From the NCBI RefSeq assembly GCF_963576675.1, contig NC_088919.1:44228501-44292500 (forward strand): a DNA stretch of 64,000 nt, read 5' to 3'. This DNA is from Euphorbia lathyris (Eukaryota > Streptophyta > Magnoliopsida > Malpighiales > Euphorbiaceae). The notes beneath the pieces are model-generated. The model ran no database searches, was not told the DNA's origin, and saw only the letters and a list, made by a program, of their open reading frames with translations. This document shows positions 34,559 through 45,281 of this stretch, piece after piece. The position numbers and the translations under genes are program-made. Position 1 is the stretch's first letter. Every line of letters begins with the position of its first letter.

Positions 34559-35506
34559 ATGACTTCCACAAACACTCATCCTAAGAAAGTGGTTGCTTCA
34601 CGCAATAAACGTATTGATATATCCGAGCGTTATGGATGTAACTTTCCTATCTTCAATCATGATGAGGGAAGGCGCTTCTTGAAGCTTCGCTACACATTCT
34701 TTGTAGGAATGTTATACATGGATGACTTTCTTAACGATCAGTTGGGAATTAAAGATGATATGAGTCGCTACATGGAACGTTTAGGATGGACCAGATTTGT
34801 TGATATGAAGTTTCCTATAATTGGAGACTGGATATTAGAGTTCTTCTGTACGGTTCGTTTTGTTAACAAGCATCGGGTGCGTCTTAGTTTTCGTCGGGAT
34901 GGCAAAACTTTCACTTTTGGATATCCTGAATTGCATGCTTGGTTTGGTTTTCCCTTGAAGGATACTACCAAACGTCATCATGGAAGAGACATGACATACA
35001 CTGATATTTGGCGAATGCTCACCGGCATCTGGCCTTTCAATCCTAAACTTGCCTATAATAAGTCTTTTTATTCCAACTCTATACTATATCTGCATAAATT
35101 TCTGAGTCACAGTCTGGTCGGTCGCACGTTCAATAGTGTCGTCCAAGAAACTGACCTTTATGTCCTTGGCGATATATTTCAAGGCAACGTGGTTGATTCT
35201 TCAAAGATTTTGATGGAGGGTCTTGTTGCCGCGTCTAGATCTAAGGCTAAGAAGGTTGGGTTCGGGAATATTATATGTGGAATAATACTAGGGACCAAGG
35301 GAAGTATTTCTGTTCCTTGGAGTGATGTTGAACCTTTCCCGACACTAGACTATGAATTTTTAGAATATGAAGGTCTAGTGAACCGAGTTTTTCGATCAGG
35401 CCCAAATTTTCTTTCTGCACCAGAACGTCAAGCCTTCGTGCAGATGAAAATAGACCGCTATAGGGCTAAGAAAATCCCGATTGAAAGGGACGAATTTCTA
35501 GCATAA
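34559..35506 (+). CDS. ATHILA ORF-1-like protein in the env position, copy 2
   Basis: Identical protein to 27337-28284 (315 codons), as part of the tandem duplication, with the same TATA-like box at 34422-34430 and leader upstream. Its presence in two identical copies reflects the recent duplication, not selection for two genes. Confidence 0.7.
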   Translation: MTSTNTHPKKVVASRNKRIDISERYGCNFPIFNHDEGRRFLKLRYTFFVGMLYMDDFLNDQLGIKDDMSRYMERLGWTRFVDMKFPIIGDWILEFFCTVRFVNKHRVRLSFRRDGKTFTFGYPELHAWFGFPLKDTTKRHHGRDMTYTDIWRMLTGIWPFNPKLAYNKSFYSNSILYLHKFLSHSLVGRTFNSVVQETDLYVLGDIFQGNVVDSSKILMEGLVAASRSKAKKVGFGNIICGIILGTKGSISVPWSDVEPFPTLDYEFLEYEGLVNRVFRSGPNFLSAPERQAFVQMKIDRYRAKKIPIERDEFLA

Positions 35507-36220
35507 CTTTGATTATTTTGTTTGTAAATATCTTGTATATATTGCTAAATCAATAAAACTTTCTATTTTGCATTATATCTCTTTTGATTATATGGAAACT
35601 CATTATTCTACACTTATGAATCTATTAAATAAAACTTTAAAGCATTCATTACTAATTAAATATTAATAACTAAGTTTCAATTCCTTAAATAAAGATTCAT
35701 TTAACTTACATTAATAAATGAACATAAATGCTTCAATTATTTTGAGTTCCAAACCTTTCCTATTCTTAATTTAACATTCATTAATTAAAGCATTTTCATT
35801 TATTTTTCCAATTAATAAGGATAAACCTTTGGTTTTCCTTATCATTTAATGTTTTACATTTGTGTTTTTAAGTACAGATAACATTTTCAAGGAGTTCAGG
35901 ATAGAATTTATCAAGAAATTGCACGAAATTGAGTTAATATGCAGAATTTGGGTAGCCACGAGGTGATCCGCGGCCGAGAATGACTAAATTCTCGGTAACT
36001 TCAGCAAAATTCCCCCAAAAATTAAGAAAAAAATTGGCTGAAACACGCGATTCGCGGCCGCGGATGCGCGTCCTCGGTAACTTCAGCAAAATCCCTCTAA
36101 AATTCAGGAAAAAAATTCGCTGCACAACGCGATTCACGGCCGCGGATGACCGTCCTCGGTCGCGACACGCGACATTCATGCACTCCTAAGTCCGGATTTT
36201 TGCCTATTTTACAACCTTTT

Positions 36221-36303
36221 TCCTATTCCAATTCTACCTATTCCTATTCCTATTCCTATTCCTACTCTACCTATTAATCTTCCTATTCAACCCTATATAT
36301 ACC
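36221..36303 (+). promoter_or_regulatory. CTATTC simple repeat and TATA-like box in front of second env-position ORF
   Basis: A run of TATTCC units (36221-36265) is followed by CTATATATACC at 36293-36303, then about 220 bp of pyrimidine-rich leader to the ATG at 36522. The composition resembles a plant core promoter and 5' UTR. It is the second env-position ORF in this element preceded by such a box. Confidence 0.4.
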
Positions 36304-36521
36304 TATTACTTACACAAACCTTACATCACCTCCAATTTTAACCAATCCCCTACTCTAACCTCTTCCCAATATCTTACTTTTACTCTTCCCAATTTCATCA
36401 TTACCCTTTTCAATCACCTAAACCTTTCAATTCAAGTCTCCATACAAACCTTCTACTTCATCTTCAACCTCAAGCTTTTCTCTCTTTTCATCTTTTTCTC
36501 TAAACCCTAAACACCATAACC

Positions 36522-37726
36522 ATGCCTAGAGCAAAGCGTGTTGGACACAAGCCGGCTGTCACTGAGGCTAATCGCCTTCGTATTAGTTGCGTGGCTTATT
36601 TCGACATTCATTCCGAGGAAGAAGTTGGACGTTTCAAGCATTTTTCACACGCCAATCGTAAGTTCGTGGACATGCAGTTTCTTGATTTTGATTCGGTAAG
36701 GAAGTTGAACTTCACTACTCAAATTGATGCTTTTATTGAGACTTTGGGGTGGGAAACTTTTGCTTCTATGCGTTTTCCCCAAATTCAAGAGTATGTGGTT
36801 GAGTTTTTGGTTACTTTAAAGATGAACAAAAAGAGGACAGAAATTTCTTTTCGGAATAATGGTACTACCTATACCATAGATTATGAGGCTATGGGAAATA
36901 TGTTTGGTTTCCCTACTAGTGATTTTTATGATAAGCCTCGGGATTTTGACAATAACTCTTTTTGGCAAATCTTTCCGACCAAACTTCTTTTGACTCTAAA
37001 AACACTTCGAGCAAGTTGATTAAGGACAATTGTGTGTTCTTCTTTCACAAGTATTTGAGTTTTTCACTTTTTGGTCGTGTTGAGAGTTCAAAAATTCAAG
37101 TCCGGGATTTGTTTGTTTGGGATTGTTTATTCAAAGGTTTAAGGGTTGATAGCATTGGAATGATATTTGACAATTTGTATCGTGCTTCGAGGGCTCACAC
37201 CACTCAAGTCCCTCTCGGTAATTTAATCACTGCTATTGTTTTGGGAGCACGGGATGAATTAGCAACTTATGATATGTCCACCTACCATGGGTATGTTCCG
37301 GTTTTGGACATTGCGGCTCTTGAGCGGGCTCATTTTTTGGTTTCTGCGGCTCCTCCCGTTTTTATTTCTTATGCTACCCGTATTGCACATCTTCGTGGCA
37401 CTATGGGTGGAGGTGCTTCTAGTTCTCATAATGTAGGTACCGAGGAAGGAGGTGCGGAGGAAGGAGCGGAAGATGCACCACAAGCCCAAGCATCTCAAGA
37501 TAATGATCCGGTGGATTTAAGAAGAATTTTGAACCAAATCAATGCCAATACTCGACAAATGAATTTCAGAATTGATGATTTGGTGGAGAACAACATGGTG
37601 ATGCATGACAACCTCAATACTTTGAGGCGTGCGCAAAGATCGACTCGGCATCGGATGCTTTCGTTTTTCCGTCGCCGAAATGTGGAAACTTCACCAACAC
37701 CTCCGGATTCCCCGCCGCATGCTTAG
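36522..37726 (+). pseudogene. Second ATHILA ORF-1-like gene, diverged paralogue, frameshifted
   Basis: The N-terminal part (36522 to about 36975) shows the same pattern as the first env-position ORF (LGWETFASMRFPQIQEYVVEF, ISFRNNGTTYTI, MFGFPTSDF). The frame then ends at 37019, and the continuation (HKYLSFSLFGR..., about 36965-37726) is in another frame, so one small insertion or deletion near 36966-36980 separates them. The C-terminal part adds an acidic, Gly/Ala-rich stretch, a predicted coiled coil (residues around NQINANTRQMNFRIDDL) and a basic, proline-rich tail. It differs strongly from 27337-28284, so the element had two different genes of this kind. Confidence 0.7.
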
Positions 37727-39147
37727 GTTTTATCTTTTATTTTTATCTTATCTTGTTTTAATTTCAGTTTCGTACATTTTTATTTCTTATGTTTCGTATA
37801 ATTTCAGTTTTAATTTAATTTTATGATGCATGTTTTCTTTGCTATATCTTTCATTTTTTTCCGTTTGTTTTATCTTTAACGTTTTATCTCCATTTTTGCA
37901 CCAATGAGGACATGGTCCAATTTAAGTGTGGGAGGAGATATATACATATATCATTTTTATACAAACGAATGAATGAACGAATGTATGCAAATGAATGAAT
38001 GAATGTATGCAACACTCACTTGTTTTCAAAAATACAAAATGCAACGTATATTGCAACACTTTTAATTATATTGCAACAAATGAAAAAAAAAACTTAACAT
38101 TTTTTATGAAATATCATTTTTACATTTATCAAATAATCATAAGTTAAATTTCTTTTATGATTATTTTTAGGTTATCATTATCGATAGAAATAAATATTTC
38201 TATACGGGTAATATTTTTCAAAATATTTTTCACAAATCTTCGACACGATTTTAAGTAAAAATTGTCTCGAGTGAATGTATTTAAGTAATAAATTCTTTAT
38301 TTTCAATCTCTATTTCTTATCATGAAATTCACGATACAATAAATCTTATTTTAAATTTTCAATTAGATTTATAGGCATTAAATTGAACTAACAAATTTTT
38401 AGCTCGGTTTTTTATTTTGTCTTACATTAACACAAATTGAAGTTTTTAAGGAAACTATAGCCATAATACATGTTGAATTTTAAGTCAATATAGGATGAAT
38501 GTGCTAATTTTCTTTTTCCCAATTTACAATTTATAATTCATAATCGTATTCTTAACTTTTGGCCACGATTGAGACCAACCTTATCACAGTCGAGGTATGA
38601 AAGGGAAGAAATAAAAAAGTAAAGCGTACTTTTGGCCACGGTTGCGACCACCCTTATCACAATCGAGGTATGGAAGGAACGTTTAAATAAGAAAAATTAA
38701 GCGTGTTTAAAGTTTAAAGTAACGATTGCGTCCACCCATGGCATGGTCGGTACCTCTTAAGCGAACACAAACAAATGCATATAAAGTTACGATCGAGACC
38801 ACCCTTATCACGGGCGTAACTAAGCAAATAAATTAAACTTAATACTCATATATAATAATTCAAGTTTGGGAAAGGAAATTTGGTGTTTTGAAATGCCTTG
38901 AGATGAAAGACTCAATAACATGCATGCTTACATCGTCCCGAATACTTCAATTTAAACATTGAAATACAAGACGAATGATATATCGTATTTATACTAAGTT
39001 AGTTTGATATTTTGCGTATAAATTTGCCATGCGAAGTTAGTCTTTTCGGCTTAACTAATTTAAAAGGTAAAAACAAAGATATATGTTTTATTTTCATAAA
39101 GAGATTAGTTAAGGAATAAATTCAGTGAAATTTTGCTCGGGACTAGC
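37727..39147 (+). other. Non-coding 3' region of Athila-type element with diverged tandem repeats
   Basis: AT-rich, with a GAATGAATGAATGTATGCAA simple repeat near 37975-38010. At about 38556-38830 there are four diverged copies of a unit containing 'ggccacgattgagaccacc' and 'ttatcacagtcgaggtatg'. No gene is seen. Confidence 0.65.
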
Positions 39148-39166
39148 AAAAGATTAAGTGTGGAGA
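39148..39166 (+). promoter_or_regulatory. Polypurine tract of Athila-type element
   Basis: AAAAGATTAAGTGTGGAGA lies two bases before the 3' LTR start, the position for plus-strand priming. Confidence 0.7.
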
Positions 39167-39168
39167 TT

Positions 39169-40727
39169 TGTTAAGCCCAAAATATACCTAAAATATCATT
39201 AACATTTACATCATTTTTTATTACAAATTTATGTTGTTTATATCTGTTTAGATTACTTTTACTCTCGAATATCTTTCTTTCTTGCAAGGTACCTAAATAT
39301 TTGGTAAAATCCAAATAGGAACAAAAAAGGATCAAAAACAGAAGAAAAACCCTACAAAAGGAGTCAAAGACGAAGTAAATCGAAAGCACCAAGTCGAGGA
39401 CACGAACGAAAGCAAAGAAGTGAGAAAACTCACCGTGCCGCGACAGTGAATCCCCAACCCGCGGTCGCGACACGCGTGGTTTAGCCATTTCTCCCCTTCG
39501 TCCAACGTTCAACTTAATGCTACGTCATTCACGGCCGAGGATTCCTATCCTCGGTAAGTGCAGAAAATTTGCCAAAAGCATTTAACACATGCTGAAATCC
39601 AAGAGACGTGTTCGTTCAAGTGGATAAAGACGTCCTTTCACAACGGACACGACTCTTAACCAACGGATACATCACTTCAAACACAACCCTTCAACATCTA
39701 TAAATAAAGAGTTGATGTTGAGAAAAAATGCAATAAAATGTTATAATATAGATATAGAATCAGAGCGTAGAACTTATGTCTAAGTTCTAAGTCAAAACAT
39801 TTCGAGAGTTAGAAATTAGATTCTGTACAAAACAAGATGAGGTACACATATTGTTTATAGTTTAATTACAACTCAGTAGCATTTAGACATTGTTCCAGTT
39901 TTAGTTTGCATCATGATAGTGGCCGACCGAATCCCTATTACGAAGTTACAGCGAGAAGATTGAGTAGAGTGTTCGCCCCTGAGCCTGACAACCTCTAAGG
40001 AAACCCAAAGAAAGGAACCGATCAAGCTGTTCACTTGCACGCCCTCGAAGAACTCGATGCTCCATGTTCTCTGTAAACTTGTATCAATTTATATTTCATC
40101 TAATAAAGTCTGTTCTATTCGACAAATCGTTATGCAGCACTTATGGTAACCAATCCAATATAAGTGAGGCTGGTGTTTTCATTAATACGCAGTTGAATTC
40201 AAAATCATTACAAGAAAACTTTGTTGAACACTTAGGCAAATTATCATCTCAAAAGAGTTTTAATTTGAGTAAGGGCAACTATCCCGAAAGGGTTTTGTCG
40301 CGTTCAAAGCCAATTAATTAGAGGTTCCGTCATTTATTTCATCATCATAATTGATACAAAGTTTAAGTTGTTTTCTTTGCTTAATGCAAATGAATACATT
40401 CATTGTTTTTCTAAAAAGTTCTAAATGTTCCTGTTTTGTAAAATTCATCCCTAAATCAGAAGATCTTTCTAACAATCGATTTATTCTAAATATAAAATCT
40501 TATTCCAGCATTTTTCAAGTATTCAAAGTTCATAAACTCAATTAAACAATTATTTTTCCTAAATTCAATTAGACAAATTTCACTTTTCATTTACAATTAA
40601 TAATAAATCTAACAAGTTCGAAATTAATAAATTCAAAAATAAGTTTTTCATTAAAAAACGTATCCCTGTGGGATCGATATTTTTATTACTACAAGCGAAA
40701 CCGTGCACTTGCGGAAATCGCTCAACA
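39169..40727 (+). repeat. 3' LTR of Athila-type element
   Basis: Same length as the 5' LTR (1559 bp). About twenty differences were noted by eye, nearly all transitions (for example GTGGCCGC versus GCGGTCGC). It carries the same TATA box and palindromes. Confidence 0.92.
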
Positions 40728-40732
40728 AAGTG

Positions 40733-41703
40733 TAATGCTGTTGTTTCTTATTTGGCAATGGGTCAAAAAGGAGATCTCATCTGGTTCCACTAAATCAAAT
40801 ACTACAGCACTTAACTCAGAGGCAAAAATGGTGGCTTCATCTATTGAAATCTCCTTTCGAAGAAGAGGGCATAAATTCACCGAACTAAGTAAGCCAGGAA
40901 AGTAAGCATGTCTCTTTTCTCAGCCTTTTCGGTTTTTAGCCTTTCTTCCCCTGCCTCAAATTCAACGTCTACGCTTTCGACGACTCAGTTTCAGGCGAGT
41001 TCTTTATCTGGACTCTGATTTAGTCCTCATCGACCATATTGCAAAACTCGACGCTGCTCCACTCGGTAAAAAAAACAGTCCTCGCAGCTCTAGAGCACTA
41101 TAATGTGAACTTCGTATTTCACTCTATCATTTTTGGTCAAATCCTTAATCTTAAATTGATGGAGCTGCTCAGAATTTTCTGGAAACGGTGGAGCTTCTTT
41201 GAATGACTAGAGCTTCTTAAATTGCTAGAGAAAAATTTGAGAGAGAGAAGGTAAAGTCGTTGAATTAAGATTCAGTTGGAGATGAGAGAATTAATTTGTA
41301 GGCTTTTAAGGGTAATGGGTTCCAATGAAGTTTGAAGTGAGATGAGTTAGATAGTGAAGTTTGAAGTGAGAGAATAGAGAGAGATGTAGATAGAGAGAAA
41401 TAAATTTGAAGAAGGTGAAAGAAATGGAGGGAAGAAGATGAAGAGATTAAAGGGATATGGGTAAAAGAGAGAAAAAGAATTTTTTTTATTATTATTATTT
41501 TATGGGTCCCACTTGTATTAATGAATTAGATGAAAAATGGTGATGTGGTGCGTTGACTTCGGGTTGACCGGTCATTTTTATCTGCTGTATACCATAGTGG
41601 GAGGTCACCTATAAGTTCGTACATATTAGTGAGACAAATTGAAGGTTGTACACCAAAGTGTGAAATGGGGCAAAGGTTGTACACCATTGATGAAATTTAC
41701 CCA
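40733..41703. other. Right half of the MULE-like element
   Basis: Non-coding. A plus-strand frame at 40908-41018 (36 codons, MSLFSAFSVFSLSSPASN...) is rich in Ser and Thr and poor in acidic residues, like a chloroplast transit peptide. It could be a captured gene piece, but it is too short to assign. 41410-41703 is the inverted end. Confidence 0.45.
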
Positions 41704-41712
41704 ATTATCTTA

Positions 41713-42148
41713 TATATCAAAACCAAGAACCTAATCGTAATCTCAAAGTGATCATTTGCTATCAAGTCTAGCATGATGTCACACTCATTTGATGCTCGGG
41801 CATTTCTTGATCTCATAGTGAATTGATAAGCTCGAATAAGAAATATCTGCATTCGGGTGTGGCCACAGGCTTTTCAGCTTTATTAATAAAGTGACCGGTG
41901 ATATATATCCCGTAAGAGATTGGCTATCCCTGCACTTCACTCATATCCTCTTAATTTATTCAGATTGACACCAAATTACTAGCCCGTTAGGTGATAACAA
42001 AAGCATGTTGCGTCTCACCTAGGTTCCATAGTAACTTTCAGTCTAATGACTCATCTATGAGTACTACATGAGAACCACCTATGACATTGTTACCATGTAG
42101 TGTTTTTATAACGGATCGTCCAAAGCTTATTGTTTCATAAACCCTTAT
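41713..42148. other. Repeat-like DNA hit by the CACTA element, left part
   Basis: No ORF. The sequence continues on the far side of the CACTA element (48048 to about 48310), as shown by the TAT duplication. The style suggests part of an old LTR or internal retroelement DNA, but no ends were recognised. Confidence 0.35.
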
Positions 42149-43045
42149 CACTATGCCAAAACCCCCTTCAGACGATGGTTAAAAACCGTCGTCCCGCGAG
42201 ATATAAATCTGTCACGGGGCTCGCTGCCATCTGTTGCCCCTTCAGACAACGGTTAGGTTCTGTCATGTGAAGATACGATGCATGATATAAGCCTAGTTTC
42301 GTACTCTCATATTAATCTTGTTACGATGCAACTTTTTTATTATTAACATCACATTTAATGTCATCACATGACATATTAATAATTAAAAATGTCAAGTAGA
42401 TATATGGAAAATTGACATATTGGTATACGCGATGACAGTTTTTATAATAATTTATGTCGTTGTAGCTTGTTTCAGATGACATAGTTCTTGATCAATCATG
42501 TCAATGGATTTATTTTCAGATGACAGATTTGTTTATTTTAATATCTTTGTATTGTTGTTTAGATGATATTTCTTTTAACGTAAATGTCACTCTTTGCCTT
42601 ATTCTTTGAATGAATCTGGTTATTGAAACATAATCAAATGAACACGAATTTATGTATATCAATGATTTTAAATTTGCCAATCTGTTTACATTTGAACCAA
42701 ACTAATGCTCATAATCTGTTTATTTTGAACTAGAATTTCTGAATGTATGTAAAGGTAAAAACAATAAGCAATTAATACATCTCCAAATCTGTCAAAGGCA
42801 TGGTGTTGGAAGCAAAATTTAACTTGATCTGCATATATCTATAAGTCATTATTAGGCATAGAATCCTCAAGTCTTGATATCTGCAAAACCAACTGATGCT
42901 CGTTAATCACGTACCATGTACAGATAGACCTAATAACTCTCATTTACCCTTTCCCCTTCCTAGACCTTTCACTTACCCACAGTATAAATATGAAGCTTTT
43001 ACCAGTTCTCAAGAGTCACAATCCAACACTATAATTACTCTAGTT

Positions 43046-43697
43046 ATATCGATCATAGATAGACGTATAAGGGACCTTCATACTCGTGTTGAGGGACAGA
43101 TTTCCCTACTTCGGCATGAGGCACCCAGGTGGCTCATCAATAGTTATGCAGGTCCTGCCCGTCAATAATGGACTTTCGTGATGAAGGGCCCTCCAAACAC
43201 CCCTTATGAAGGAGGTGTATTCATAGTCCATATGGACTTTTCTATCGATTTCCCCTATCGTGCACCTCGAGTTGTAAGAACATGAACTTATTAACACATA
43301 GTAAGCAGTTCATATATATGCATATACACTAATGACATTATTATTATTCGTAGCTCATGTTCAGGACCAAAATTTATCATCCTAATATCAGTCCTTTGGG
43401 GCATGTATCTATGCCCCAGCTACTTGATCGCCCTTCCTATAGTATTGCCACGGTAAGATGATGCTATAAATCTATGTATTTGCCTATGTTTGGGTTCTAA
43501 TTTATCTATTCATATGTTTGGGGTCTAATTTATAAATGCATTTTCTAGCTATTGTGGAATATTTATGGAATGCTGATAGAGCCCTTCATCGAGGAGCCAT
43601 TTCCTGGTCGAGAGCGAATTGTTGAGCGATACCTCAACAACAGGGCAGGTTATGAAGCAACTGCCAAGAGATCGACTAAAGAGTATGCAGGGGATAT
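43046..43697 (+). pseudogene. Captured ubiquitin-conjugating enzyme (E2, UBC fold) gene, broken
   Basis: Three exon-like blocks with GT-AG borders. Block 1 ends at about 43274 (TFVMKGPPNTPYEGGVF, DFPYRAPRV). Block 2 is about 43353-43452 (FRTKIYHPNI, then GHVSMPQLL). Block 3 is about 43550-43697 (IEEPFPGRERIVERYLNNRAGYE, STKEYAG). The pattern PYEGGVF, PPKV-like, KIYHPNI is that of E2 enzymes. Defects: an in-frame TAA at 43165-43167 before the WTF segment, and in the catalytic loop a Ser-Met-Pro where E2s have Cys-Leu-Asp. The solo LTR interrupts it two codons before the natural stop (TGA at 45281-45283). Presence of introns means capture as genomic DNA. Confidence 0.8.
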
Positions 43698-45274
43698 TGA
43701 TAGGGGTAAAAAACCCCTATCTTTAGGCACGGTTTTTAGGTTAGTTTAGTCTAGTTTTCCTACAATAAGCGAGCAATTCTCGCATTTTTATGCATGTGTG
43801 CGTAATAGTTGTGTTTTGTATGCGTCCTGTTCACTTTTTGTAGTTTGAGGTCATTTTCTAGTTGTTTTTGGGCAAATATCGCCAAAATAGCACGTATGTT
43901 AACTTTCAATTATTTATTAAGGCTAATTGATCCACCAAAGGTCTCACTAAACGGAGTTTTCACTCAAATCTAACGACTGATGGGTCAATTTAGCCTTTGG
44001 ACTAACGTTGTTTGGAGTTTATGTGCATGTGCAGGTTAAAACGGGATCAATTTTGGTCAAAAATCGAATCTCGGGGACCCCTCGACAGTCGCTTGGTGAA
44101 TTGGGCATGTCTAGAGCACAAAAACTGGCCTCTGTAGGCCAGCTCGGTGAAGCTGTTTTCTAGCTCGTCCAGCAGCTCGGTGAGCTAGATTCCAGCTCAG
44201 CGAGCTGGCCATCAGAGGCCAGCTCGAGCCGAGCTGGCTCGCCCAGCTCGACGAGCTGTGCCTCAGGAATCAGTCTTTTGACTGATTACCGGCCCCACGA
44301 CTCCACGTTTCGCTCCTGACTTCTCCACCTACATCAGGAAACAAATCCAATTAGGTTTAGGACTAAAACACAACTATAAATAGGACCTTTTTATTGTTAA
44401 TTAGACATCTTTTATCTTTGTAAAACCCCTAGCTTTCACCTTGAGAAATCATCTCCATCTCCTCCATCTCCTTCAACCTCCATTGAAGACACCTCCGAAG
44501 CTCCGTCATCGAGGATTGCTCAAGTTCCATCCTTAAGTCCTAGGAAAACGCCTACATTGGTAGACAGGTTCCCTTGAAAGGGATTTTTTTTCTTTTATAT
44601 TCTGTCTAGCCTTTGATCCATATTATGAATCCTAGGCTCATTGTATTTTCGTGACAATACTTTTCATCTTTAATATATGTTATAGTTTTGTTTATTCAAT
44701 TGTTCTATTGCTTAAATCTTTGTCTTACACTTTTTCTGACTGGTTTAACTCATTTGATAATCCCAAAATTAAGTTGGCACATATTGCGAGCTGAATCTGG
44801 CCTAATCAGTGCCTATAGGATTGACGATCCTATAGAAGATTAAGCCCAAATTACTGAACCTTAGAGCTAGTTTCGGCCTTACAAGGGAATCACGAACTAG
44901 GGACCTCAGGAGGATAGGTAGGGTTAATCGCCTCAGACACAAGTGACTTAGATTAGGTTTGAATTCCGTTGTCTAAACAATCTATTCTCATTATTATCGT
45001 ATCACCTCATGTCCCTTCGGGCAATTACATTGGTAAAAGATCACTTAGGAGTAGAATAACTTAGATAGGAGTAGAAGTAACTTAATTAGGAGTAGGTTAA
45101 CTTAATCAAAACCAATTCAAACCCCCCATAGCCTAGATAATACCTGAGACCAAGTAGCTCGATACTTGCAGAAATAAATCTTGTGGATTCGATACCTGGA
45201 CTTTCCAGATTTTATTACTTGATAACAACGGGGTACACTTATCCCTTAGTGAGCCTTCTTACGGAGGTGCATCG
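43698..45274 (+). repeat. Solo LTR of the outer-element family, 1577 bp
   Basis: Starts TGATAGGGGT at 43698 and ends GAGGTGCATCG at 45274 (final base changed from A to G), flanked by the perfect 5-bp duplication GATAT (43693-43697 and 45275-45279). It matches the outer element LTR (1280-1779 with 8486-9756) over R/U5, including CCTTCAACCTCCATTGAAG and GGACTTTCCAG. No internal DNA is left, so the rest was lost by LTR-LTR recombination. Confidence 0.9.
44092..44272. repeat. GC-rich AGCTCG/GAGCTGG palindrome cluster in solo LTR
   Basis: Repeated AGCTCGGTGAGCTGG, CCAGCTCG and GAGCTGGC units that can form overlapping hairpins, in the U3 part of the solo LTR. Same vocabulary as 193-362 of the outer element. 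Confidence 0.75.
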
Positions 45275-45281
45275 GATATAT

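Larger units (their letters stand above)
28972..36193 (+). repeat. 7,222-bp tandem duplication, copy 2
   Basis: Direct repeat of 21750-28971. The junction joins the end ...CCTAAGTCC to the gag-internal AAGCGTTTTT, which no normal element would have, so the duplication arose inside the element and not by a nested insertion (no LTR, no target duplication). Confidence 0.93.
19521..40727 (+). mobile_element. Athila-type Ty3/gypsy retrotransposon, full-length, with internal 7.2-kb tandem duplication
   Basis: Two 1559-bp LTRs (19521-21079 and 39169-40727; TGTTAAGC...CTCAACA), perfect tRNA-Asp primer site, polypurine tract and 5-bp target duplication AAGTG (19516-19520 and 40728-40732). Internal order: gag, protease, reverse transcriptase, RNase H, integrase, env-position ORF, then the whole stretch from mid-gag to behind that ORF again, then a second, different env-position ORF. 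Without the duplication the element is about 14 kb. The LTRs differ at about twenty positions noted by eye (about 1-1.5 %), so the insertion is not brand new. All gag-pol frames are broken by stops. Confidence 0.92.
18966..41703. mobile_element. MULE-like DNA transposon split by the Athila element
   Basis: Long inverted ends: GGGTAAATTTCATCAATGG at 18966 and its complement ending at 41703, similar for about 200 bp (both hold the 'gaccggtca' and 'gtatacagcag' stretches) and more loosely for about 300 bp. A 9-bp flanking duplication, GTTATCTTA (18957-18965) versus ATTATCTTA (41704-41712), differs at one base. A 9-bp target fits Mutator-like elements. Without the inserted retrotransposon the element is about 1.5 kb with no transposase, so non-autonomous. 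The halves are 18966-19520 and 40733-41703. Confidence 0.75.

Noticed and set aside
42896..43168. 90-codon ORF as a separate gene
   Set aside because: Its second half is the first exon of the captured E2 gene; the end is the premature stop and the first half is upstream DNA.
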